A DNA stretch of 53,504 nucleotides from Candidatus Zixiibacteriota bacterium (lineage in GTDB: Bacteria > Zixibacteria > MSB-5A5 > GN15 > PGXB01), in NCBI GenBank assembly GCA_026397505.1, contig JAPLUR010000058.1, positions 1-53,504 of the forward strand, read 5' to 3'. The position numbers and the translations under genes are program-made. The stretch's first letter is position 1. Each line of letters opens with the position of its first letter. Shown here one piece after another: positions 17,417 to 24,459 of this stretch. Below the pieces are notes generated by a model that was not told where the DNA came from, ran no database searches, and saw only the letters and a program-made list of their open reading frames with translations.

Positions 17417-18816
17417 TGGCCACAGTAGTTGAAGCACTATTTGCTCTAACATATCGGGGAAAAGAGTTTCACCATTACCACAATAAAATAGAGGACTATA
17501 AGACCAAATTGTCCAATTTCCTCGAGGCCAGAATGGATGAAGTCCGTCAATACAAAGCAACGGACTTTGCCCGTGAAATATTACAGATTATTGACCTAGA
17601 AGATTGTGACTATCTCCGCACGGGCGTAATTAAACGGGAAATAGGCGGGATGATTGCTTACCCGCGGCAACGAGATCACGGCAGCCATACCCTGTACAAT
17701 TGGTTACTCGGATGGTACTTTTATACTCATTCAAGTGAAATTCGCGGTGAAATAAGAAACGCAATTGAATTACGCAAGTGGAAATCTTCCATTATCTCGT
17801 CTGATATCTTCTTCGGGCATGTTTGGCAATACGTTAGTCTTCTACATGATGTGGGCTACATATTTGAGGGTTCATTATCTGCCATGAACCCAGCAGTTTA
17901 TAATGAACAAGTTGGATTGGGTATTGAGATAGTTGCTGATTACTTGAATAGCCGATTTTGGTATGGCTCCGGAATAGTCTCATCTCATGATCGGGAATTG
18001 ATACAGGAAGAATTGAAAGTAAGAAATCCTCAATTGAACAAAATGATGTCTCTAGCGCAAACTGCGGATGCCCTGCGGAACCTTGGTGATTTATCAGAAT
18101 TGACTAATGGGTTATTCAAACAACTTGAAAGAAGAAATAGTAATATATTGAATTTCAAAAAGTACGAAAGTAGGTCATTACCCGGTGATGCTTTTCAATT
18201 GTGGCAAACTCATTTTGAAATCTTCGGCTTTAAGAAAGCCAAAGTTATTATAGATGAGTTAGATGAGAAATTCCGCGAATTGTACTTACGTGGGACTCTC
18301 TCTGATGGTCAGAGAATATTGGACCACGGTGTATGTAGCGGATTGTTACTTCTATTAATAGCAACTCATTATTATCGTATCCTTTATGCTGCCAAGAAAA
18401 ATCGGGGAACATCGCAGCATGCGGAAGTTCTTACAAGTTTCATTGATCGTATAACCCGATATAAATACGATGCACAATTTTGGTGGTGCGGGATTGTATG
18501 GGGAACTGGCGCATCAGCTATGCACAGTCTGATTCAGTTAGGCATCTGTGGAAATCAAGCCGGACACAGACTCCGGCTCACAGACGAGCCGCTGACTTTT
18601 CTTGGAATTTTGGTCGATTGTCTTCAGGAGTGGGACCGCTATAGCGTCTTCCCCATTCCTGGGGCTGACACGCTTCAAGCAACTGACGTTCAATTAGTAA
18701 GGCGATCTGGCAAGATTGTATTAAAATATGGCAACAAAGATCGATCTATCAAAGTTACAAAAGCGCTTGATAAATGTCTTGCTGGCTGGAGAAATTTAGT
18801 TGTGATCGAGGCGTAG
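17416..18816 (+). CDS. HD-domain protein of unknown function (accessory module)
   Basis: 466 residues. HD-type metal-binding residues can be placed as His88/His91 (RDHGSHTLYNW), His144-Asp145 (LLHDVGY), possibly His304 (LDHGVCSG), and Asp401 (LVDCLQEWDR). This gives the H...HD...D order of metal-dependent phosphohydrolases, with a large insert at about residues 155-300. Such domains cleave nucleotides, cyclic nucleotides or phosphoesters; the substrate here is unknown. It starts on the last base of the peptidase-like gene's stop. AT-rich codons (TTA, AAT, ATA) contrast with flanking genes. No transmembrane segment is obvious. A defence or stress role is only a hypothesis. Confidence 0.6.
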   Translation: MATVVEALFALTYRGKEFHHYHNKIEDYKTKLSNFLEARMDEVRQYKATDFAREILQIIDLEDCDYLRTGVIKREIGGMIAYPRQRDHGSHTLYNWLLGWYFYTHSSEIRGEIRNAIELRKWKSSIISSDIFFGHVWQYVSLLHDVGYIFEGSLSAMNPAVYNEQVGLGIEIVADYLNSRFWYGSGIVSSHDRELIQEELKVRNPQLNKMMSLAQTADALRNLGDLSELTNGLFKQLERRNSNILNFKKYESRSLPGDAFQLWQTHFEIFGFKKAKVIIDELDEKFRELYLRGTLSDGQRILDHGVCSGLLLLLIATHYYRILYAAKKNRGTSQHAEVLTSFIDRITRYKYDAQFWWCGIVWGTGASAMHSLIQLGICGNQAGHRLRLTDEPLTFLGILVDCLQEWDRYSVFPIPGADTLQATDVQLVRRSGKIVLKYGNKDRSIKVTKALDKCLAGWRNLVVIEA

Positions 18817-19060
18817 CGATTAATTTGGAATATTGAGATCGCAACCTTGCAATTTTGACACTTACCATCATCTAAATCCCACCCCTCTTGCAAAATCTGT
18901 ATCGAATCGATGGTGATTTGGGTCCTACCCCCTCAGTAGAAAGCACAGCCATCTATATGTCTAAAGTCAAAAAGCAATTTATCGACTGTCCCAATGTCAA
19001 GAACTGTCACCCGCGTACCCTCTTCCCCAAATTCTCTACAAAAGCACTACAAAAGAATAC

Positions 19061-19080
19061 AAAAACGAAGAAACGAACTT
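19061..19080 (+). repeat. Dispersed motif AAAACGAAGAAACGAAC, copy A
   Basis: Nearly identical to 19228-19245 on the same strand and to reverse-strand copies near 27150-27178 and 27051-27075. All four lie in non-coding DNA. Confidence 0.5.
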
Positions 19081-19220
19081 CCCCCACCCCACTTGTTTCA
19101 CCTAACCTCTTGTCCTGCAAGCAACATGCCCGTTACGTGCGCGAAAGACTTCAGTCTGCCCGTTTTCTCCTTTACTGCCCCGGCCACACCGTATCCCGGC
19201 CAGCCCGGCATCCCGTACAT

Positions 19221-19247
19221 TTTAAAAAACGAAGAAACAAACCCAAT
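19221..19247 (+). repeat. Dispersed motif AAAACGAAGAAACAAACCCAATT, copy B
   Basis: Preceded by TTTTAAA and followed by a GTCAGCCGGGCC segment. It resembles copy A (19061-19080) and, on the other strand, the copy at 27150-27178, which also begins with a TTTAAAAACG run. Confidence 0.5.
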
Positions 19248-19338
19248 TCGTCAGCCGGGCCTTTTTCGCCTAATCCCTTGTTATTCATTATAGTGCCAGA
19301 AAACACTGTCGGATTTCTCAATAACTTGATTAAATGCC

Positions 19339-19378
19339 CCGAATTTATCATATTCCCGAAAATATTTGATAATTTCGG
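19339..19378 (+). promoter_or_regulatory. Long hairpin covering the rubredoxin ribosome binding site
   Basis: CCGAATTTATCA (19339-19350) pairs with TGATAATTTCGG (19367-19378) at 11 of 12 positions. TATT/AATA can extend the pairing inside. The right arm includes the GG of the GGAG (19377-19380) that serves the rubredoxin ATG at 19390. In RNA this could mask the ribosome binding site. The arms are AT-rich, so opening by temperature or a factor is possible. Confidence 0.5.
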
Positions 19379-19389
19379 AGACGGCTATT

Positions 19390-19554
19390 ATGCCCAAATG
19401 GGAATGTGAAGTTTGCGGATATGTTTATGACCCAGCCAAAGGCGACCCCCAGGGAGGCGCCGAGCCGGGAACTCTGTTTGAGAATTTACCCCATGAATGG
19501 GTCTGCCCGGTTTGTGGAGCTGATAAGGACCAGTTCCATCCGCTCAAATTCTGA
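19390..19554 (+). CDS. Rubredoxin
   Basis: 54 residues, typical rubredoxin length. The two iron-binding knuckles CEVCGY and CPVCGA hold the four Cys ligands. [14 protein letters not shown] is the conserved linker. It is a small cytoplasmic electron carrier, often serving oxygen or peroxide detoxification in anaerobes and microaerophiles. The start at 19390 has GGAG nine bases upstream; the frame extends to a TTG at 19366, but the fold needs only the shorter form. It stands alone with no redox partner adjacent. It may be controlled by the hairpin just upstream. Confidence 0.95.
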   Translation: MPKWECEVCGYVYDPAKGDPQGGAEPGTLFENLPHEWVCPVCGADKDQFHPLKF

Positions 19555-19634
19555 GTGTCACATTATCATCGAAAATGTTGAAATGGGAATCGCCCGTTTG
19601 CATTATGGAGCAGAAAAATATTGACTGTTTCATC

Positions 19635-19682
19635 GCGTCAAGAAAACAGGCGGAGGCTGTCTCACGTTTTTTCCTCCGCCTG
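19635..19682 (-). terminator. Terminator of the dockerin-protein gene
   Basis: CAGGCGGAGG (19647-19656) and CCTCCGCCTG (19673-19682) form a 10-bp stem with a 16-base loop. On the minus strand TTTTCTT follows the stem. It lies 21 bases past the minus-strand stop at 19703. Confidence 0.65.
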
Positions 19683-19702
19683 CCTTCTCATCGGCATTCC
19701 CT

Positions 19703-21376
19703 CTAGACCGCCGGGCAGTTGGGTGCCGGTCCACTCTTATATAAATAATTGATTAAATAGGTTACATCCTGAATGTTGATATTTCCCGATTTGTTAAGAT
19801 CCCCGCTCGCCGGCGGAACCGGCGGAGGGCCGCCTTTATACAGGAAATTAATGATAAACGTGACATCCGCGATATTTGTTATGCCGCTGCCGTTGGCATC
19901 TCCGCAGACAAAGATCTTGACTTTGCCCGGGGCCAGGTCCGGCGTGTAGGAAATGCCGCTTCCGGCAAAACTCGGCAGATTTTCGCCGAATCCGTCGAGC
20001 GAGAGAATCGTCTCCTGCCCCGTCGTTCCGGAGATGATGCTGAAATAGACTTTGGCAATCATGTTTCGACCCGGCACCAGCTGACCGCCCTCAAGAATAA
20101 GACAGAGTTGCCGGGCAGTACTATCGTTTAAGCTTAGGTATTTGGTCGGAAAGTCATTGGTAAGGCAGCCGGCCGTCGAGAAAGAATCGAACTTGAGATT
20201 AACCAGCCCAGAATAGGTCATAGGGACAACCATTCGGTTCAGATAAACCGTGCCGCCGGCATAAAGAGGGATTGAAATTTTCGAGCCGATCGGGGCATTT
20301 ATTTGCCCGGCCACGGATGTATCGGCCAGAGCGCAGATAAAACTCTTTTTACGGCGTAGAAATGTCTCGGATCCCACCGTTATGTTAAGGTCGACCTCGT
20401 GCATGCCGCGGGTCGTAAAGGTGTGACTGGCGTTCTGACCGGTCGCGGTCCCGCCGTCATCGAAACGCCAATTCCAGGCATCAACCGACGGATGGTTGAT
20501 AGAGGTTCCGGAGAAATTCACGTTCAGGGGAAGATTCCCGTATCGAGTATCGACCGTGAAGTCGGCGTTGGTGCCGATAAAATCGACCCGGGCGCCGTTG
20601 AAATTGGGCACCATCAGAATATCATGCTCCAGGTCGTAGCCGATATTGGAAGGTTGGCTGTGCCCGGTTGAAATACATACCGGCGGATTGGTCAGAGTGC
20701 TGTCATAGCGATAAATGTTTCCTTCAGTACCGCAGGAGAAATAGTACCGCCCCTGATTATCGCACGCAATGCCATCGATCCATCCAAAAGGGGTCTGGAC
20801 GACAGTGGTTACAATGCCGGCGGGAAGACTAACTGCTTCCACCCGGGCGTTGGCGGTATATCCGGCCACCAGGAGCCGATTCCGAGAGGCATCAAAATAA
20901 ATATCCTGGGGGCTGAGCGACACCATGGCCAGTTTGAAATAGGAATCATCATCAAGATCAATCTTGTATACGCAGCGCAAGTTGGCGTCGACTACATATA
21001 GATTTCCCGATGTATCGGTGGTCATTCCGTCCAACTGTGCCGACCCGGTGACAACAATTCTCTTTATCAAAGTGCCTGTTTCCAAGTCCAGGATAACCAC
21101 GGCTGCGGGAGTAAATTCGGTGGAGATATAAAAACGATTATCCTTGATATGGCTGCTCATGGCATATCCGGGGCTGGTCCAGAAAATTGACTCGACACCG
21201 TTGGAATCGATTTGGATGACTCGCCCATTAGTGGCATTCGAGACAAAGTATCGATCCCGCACCGAATCATACGTGACACACTCCGGCACGGCAATGAGGC
21301 TCTGGGCCGAGGCAAGAACCGGCAGCAGAACGACGACACAGATTGTGGCAATCGACAAGAAACGAACAGCCTTCAT
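19703..21376 (-). CDS. Secreted propeller protein with PKD domain and C-terminal dockerin-like repeats
   Basis: 557 residues. The signal peptide is residues 1-24 (ending ASAQ). Residues about 30-275 form a YVTN/NHL-type beta-propeller (YDSVRDRYFVSNATNGRV, IACDNQGRYYFSCG). A PKD domain follows (about 278-345, WNWRFDDGGTATGQNASHTF). A cohesin-like or beta-sandwich segment spans about 355-490. The last 65 residues hold two dockerin-type calcium repeats (GDANGSGITNIADVTFIINF and GDLNKSGNINIQDVTYLINY). Such repeats bind cohesin partners, but no clear cohesin scaffold is next to it. It begins after a strong GGAGGAG. This tail type is the best hint of a Zixibacteria-like host. Confidence 0.87.
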   Translation of the reverse strand: MKAVRFLSIATICVVVLLPVLASAQSLIAVPECVTYDSVRDRYFVSNATNGRVIQIDSNGVESIFWTSPGYAMSSHIKDNRFYISTEFTPAAVVILDLETGTLIKRIVVTGSAQLDGMTTDTSGNLYVVDANLRCVYKIDLDDDSYFKLAMVSLSPQDIYFDASRNRLLVAGYTANARVEAVSLPAGIVTTVVQTPFGWIDGIACDNQGRYYFSCGTEGNIYRYDSTLTNPPVCISTGHSQPSNIGYDLEHDILMVPNFNGARVDFIGTNADFTVDTRYGNLPLNVNFSGTSINHPSVDAWNWRFDDGGTATGQNASHTFTTRGMHEVDLNITVGSETFLRRKKSFICALADTSVAGQINAPIGSKISIPLYAGGTVYLNRMVVPMTYSGLVNLKFDSFSTAGCLTNDFPTKYLSLNDSTARQLCLILEGGQLVPGRNMIAKVYFSIISGTTGQETILSLDGFGENLPSFAGSGISYTPDLAPGKVKIFVCGDANGSGITNIADVTFIINFLYKGGPPPVPPASGDLNKSGNINIQDVTYLINYLYKSGPAPNCPAV

Positions 21377-21537
21377 GGCTCCTCCATTAATTTAGGGGTT
21401 CATATCTTTCTGATTTGATTGGAACAGTTCAGGGAGAGTTCTGGCAGAGAATTCTTTCGCCTGGCCCCGAAGATTCGATTTCGCGGCGGCAATTATAATA
21501 ATGGCATAAAATTAGTATCTGCTTATATTTTAAGTGA

Positions 21538-22095
21538 ATGGCTGAAAACAAAATCGAAACTCTGTGGAAAGCAGCCCGGGAAGGTCAAAAAGATGCTGAA
21601 AACGAGCTTTTTAAGCATCTTTCGGCAAGATTCCACTTCTTTGCTTTCCATAGGATATGGGATAGTGAAGATAGAAAAGAGGTGGTTCAGGCCGCGCTGA
21701 CCGTGGTTTTCAGCGAATACAGAAAAATAGAGTTCACCCGGAGTTTCGGCGCCTGGGCTTATCGGGTCCTTGATAACCAGGTTCTGAGTTATATTCAGAC
21801 GAGGAAACGACAGGCCGGGAGAAATGAAGAGCTGCCCGAATCCGATTATCTGCCTGATTTGGCCGGCCTCGGGGATAAGCCGGGATTGAAGCGGCAGCTT
21901 CTGGAATGTCTGAGAAAAATAGGGAAAAGAAATGTGATTTATATCCGAACCCTCAATTTCCATTATCAGGGATATTCAACCGACGAGATTTGCCGGAAAC
22001 TGGAGATTACTCGGGCCAACCTCTATTCCATTTTATCGCGTGCCCGTTCGATGCTGCAAGCCTGTTTGGAGAAAGGCGGAAAATATGACGGCTGA
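21538..22095 (+). CDS. ECF-type RNA polymerase sigma factor
   Basis: 185 residues. The sigma-2 region (about 12-75) includes LFKHLSARFHFFAF and DRKEVVQAALTVVF, with a diverged region 2.2. The sigma-4 helix-turn-helix (about 120-175) includes GYSTDEICRKLEITRANLYSILSRARSML. These proteins direct RNA polymerase to a regulon and are held back by a partner anti-sigma factor. The partner is the next gene, which overlaps this stop by 11 bases. The start lacks a strong ribosome binding site. Confidence 0.85.
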   Translation: MAENKIETLWKAAREGQKDAENELFKHLSARFHFFAFHRIWDSEDRKEVVQAALTVVFSEYRKIEFTRSFGAWAYRVLDNQVLSYIQTRKRQAGRNEELPESDYLPDLAGLGDKPGLKRQLLECLRKIGKRNVIYIRTLNFHYQGYSTDEICRKLEITRANLYSILSRARSMLQACLEKGGKYDG

Positions 22096-24382
22096 GAACA
22101 GCCACCGGCATTATGAAGAGATGTTCCATGCCTATGAGCTGGGAATGCTCGATGATGAGGAGCGGCAGGAGCTGGAGGAGCATCTCACGGAGTGCGACCA
22201 GTGTTTTGAAAAAATTAAGCAAATGCAAGCTGCGTCCCTCATTTTAAGGCATGATGGTGATGTCAGGAAGACCGTCGGCGACATAGAATCCAAGTTTGAC
22301 GGAGGTGAAGCCCGATCGAAAATAAGGTGGTCGCGGCTATGGCCGGCTTATGCCGTTATCACATTCCTGCTGGTTATGCTTCTTAAGCCCTGGAAAATAG
22401 AATTCAGCCCCGGCCAGGAAGCGATCGCGGCCCAGAATCGTCTGGCAATAATAAAATTCGAAAATCTCGCCGACCCAAGTGATTCTCTGCGGTGGGGACA
22501 AATGATGGCTCATCTCCTGATTTCCGATCTCGCAGAACAAGCGTCCATACAAATTGTGTCCGAGCAGCGCCTTTTTGATGCCTCTTCGGAACTGGAGATC
22601 GGCGATTCCGCTCAAATTAGTCAAAAGAAGGCACTTGAATTGGGGAAGCGAACGAATGCAAAATTGATACTCATCGGACAGATAATGCAGGATAGCGGAC
22701 GCATCGCCGTCAATACGCAGATTGTCGATGTAGAAAGTGGTGCCGTAAAGGCGGCGCAACGGGTTGTTTCCGATTCCGGGATGAACCTGTTTACTCTTGT
22801 TGACAGGCTGACCGTCCAGATCCGAGAGGACCTTGCCCTTCGGGAACCCCCTTCCGGGAAAAGTGAGACCAGTGTGGCCGACATCACGACTCATTCGCTG
22901 GAAGCCTATCGCTATTTTCAGATCGGCGTCGACTACTATCAGCACGGCGCATGGATAAGAGCGGAGGAGAATTTTGTGAAAGCTGTGGCCATCGATTCGA
23001 CCATGGGCATGGCCTATTATTACCTCTCCTTTCTCAGAGGGAGCTGGGAGAGTGAAAAGACTATTGATCAGGCTTTGCGATATATCGACCGGGTCGGCTG
23101 GAGGGAAAGGTATCTTATTCGCAGCTGGGCGGCCTACATTAAAGGCAACTATGTCGAGGCCATAGCCGAGATGATGAAGCTGGTTGAAAAGGTACCGGAT
23201 GATAAGAAAGCCTACTATTGGCTGGGCCTATTCAATTTAAATCTCCCTCTTAAATCTGAGGCCATTCGCTACCTTTCCCGTGCGGTCGAAATAGATCCCA
23301 AATTCACTCCGGCCCTGAGCGCTCTCGCGTATACTTATGGCAAGATCGGGGATTTTGTGAATGCACTCAAAATAGCGGATCGATATATCGCCCTGGCGCC
23401 CGAAGTACCGGGGTCGTACTTGGCCAAGGGTAAAATCCTCACCGAAGCGGGCCGCTTCGATGAAGCCATCATTTCAGGAAAGACGGCTCTTGAAAAAGAC
23501 CCGCGTTCCTTTGAGGCGCTTCATTTCCTTGTTCTTATCTATATGATACAAGACAAATATGGCCTGGTAGAAGAGTATCTCAATCGGATGGCCGCCGATA
23601 GCAATATCCTCGTGCGGGAATCGGGACATCTTTATCTGGCCTACCTCCCCATCTTACGGGGTGATCTAATAAAAGCTCTCAGCCTGCTGGAATCGGACAG
23701 TGCCCTGCATCGGGAAGCCGTGCAAAAAGGCGCCTTTCCGTATAACGACCTGCTGCGAGCGATGATTTACGAAGAGTTGGGCGAAACGGCTAAGGCTCTG
23801 GATATAATGATCGGGACCGAGAAAATCGTCGAAGAATTTTATCCCGACAACAAAATCACCTGGGATTATTACATAATCCAGCTTATGTCCGAGCTGGGCC
23901 GGTTTGAAGATGCTCAGAAGCGCCTGACCCGCCTGGAAGACATTCTAAAGGTCCGGGAGCAGAGAGAACAATATCAGTTTCACTACGGCGCGGGCGCCAT
24001 CGCGCTTGCCCGACATGACTACCGCACGGCCATAGATGAGCTTGACCGAGCCACCCGAATATCGGGGTCCGATGCCTTCTTTGTTTGCTATATGTTGGGT
24101 CGGGCCTATTTTGAAGCGGGAAAGTACATCGAGGCGGTCGAGGCGTTTGAACGTCGGATTAAAAGCGTCGACTCTTACCGGTTTTTCCACTCTGTCTGGC
24201 TGGCAAAAGCATATTACTACCTGGGCGAATCGTACGATCGCCTGAATCAGAAAGATCAGGCCATAGAGTACTATAGTAAATTTCTCTATCACTGGGGGAA
24301 TCGAAACCCGCATACTCCTTTGATCGATCAGGCTCGCCGGCGGTTGTCCGCTCTTGGGGGACAGAGCCCGGTAACGCCCTGA
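22085..24382 (+). CDS. Membrane anti-sigma-like protein: zinc finger, TM helix, TolB/CsgG-like domain and TPRs
   Basis: 765 residues from ATG 22085, inside the 3' end of the sigma gene. The N-terminal zinc-finger anti-sigma module (zf-HC2) shows His33-x3-Cys37-x2-Cys40 (HLTECDQC). One TM helix lies at about 85-101. Residues 118-270 resemble the TolB-N/FlgO-like domain often found before TPRs (LAIIKFENLADPSDSLRWG, LILIGQIM). About 290-765 carry tetratricopeptide repeats (YRYFQIGVDYYQHGAW, AYYWLGLFNL, SYLAKGKILTEAGRFDEA, CYMLGRAYFEAGKYIEAVEAF). The likely job is to bind the sigma factor inside the cell and sense a periplasmic partner through the TPRs. The fusion of anti-sigma and large TPR sensor is the notable point. 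Confidence 0.85.
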   Translation: MTAENSHRHYEEMFHAYELGMLDDEERQELEEHLTECDQCFEKIKQMQAASLILRHDGDVRKTVGDIESKFDGGEARSKIRWSRLWPAYAVITFLLVMLLKPWKIEFSPGQEAIAAQNRLAIIKFENLADPSDSLRWGQMMAHLLISDLAEQASIQIVSEQRLFDASSELEIGDSAQISQKKALELGKRTNAKLILIGQIMQDSGRIAVNTQIVDVESGAVKAAQRVVSDSGMNLFTLVDRLTVQIREDLALREPPSGKSETSVADITTHSLEAYRYFQIGVDYYQHGAWIRAEENFVKAVAIDSTMGMAYYYLSFLRGSWESEKTIDQALRYIDRVGWRERYLIRSWAAYIKGNYVEAIAEMMKLVEKVPDDKKAYYWLGLFNLNLPLKSEAIRYLSRAVEIDPKFTPALSALAYTYGKIGDFVNALKIADRYIALAPEVPGSYLAKGKILTEAGRFDEAIISGKTALEKDPRSFEALHFLVLIYMIQDKYGLVEEYLNRMAADSNILVRESGHLYLAYLPILRGDLIKALSLLESDSALHREAVQKGAFPYNDLLRAMIYEELGETAKALDIMIGTEKIVEEFYPDNKITWDYYIIQLMSELGRFEDAQKRLTRLEDILKVREQREQYQFHYGAGAIALARHDYRTAIDELDRATRISGSDAFFVCYMLGRAYFEAGKYIEAVEAFERRIKSVDSYRFFHSVWLAKAYYYLGESYDRLNQKDQAIEYYSKFLYHWGNRNPHTPLIDQARRRLSALGGQSPVTP

Positions 24383-24407
24383 TCGCGATCTCTCGATAAT
24401 ATCAACC

Positions 24408-24442
24408 ATAAAAAAACCGGCGGATGCTTCAATCCGCCGGTT
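24408..24442 (-). terminator. Terminator of hppA
   Basis: An 11-bp perfect stem (24415-24425 with 24432-24442) and a 6-base loop. On the minus strand the stem is followed by TTTTTTT. It lies between the convergent TPR gene and hppA and serves hppA (stop 24460). Confidence 0.9.
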
Positions 24443-24459
24443 AATGCAAATCAATTTCT

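Larger units (their letters stand above)
18817..19338. other. Non-coding stretch with dispersed repeats
   Basis: No open frame here has a ribosome binding site or a protein-like composition. Two copies of a dispersed motif lie at 19061-19080 and 19221-19247. The rest is low in recognisable signals. It separates the accessory module from rubredoxin. Confidence 0.5.

Noticed and set aside
18888-19409. Open frames between the HD gene and rubredoxin
   Set aside because: Pro/Lys/Arg-rich, no ribosome binding site, and they run through dispersed repeats and the rubredoxin hairpin.
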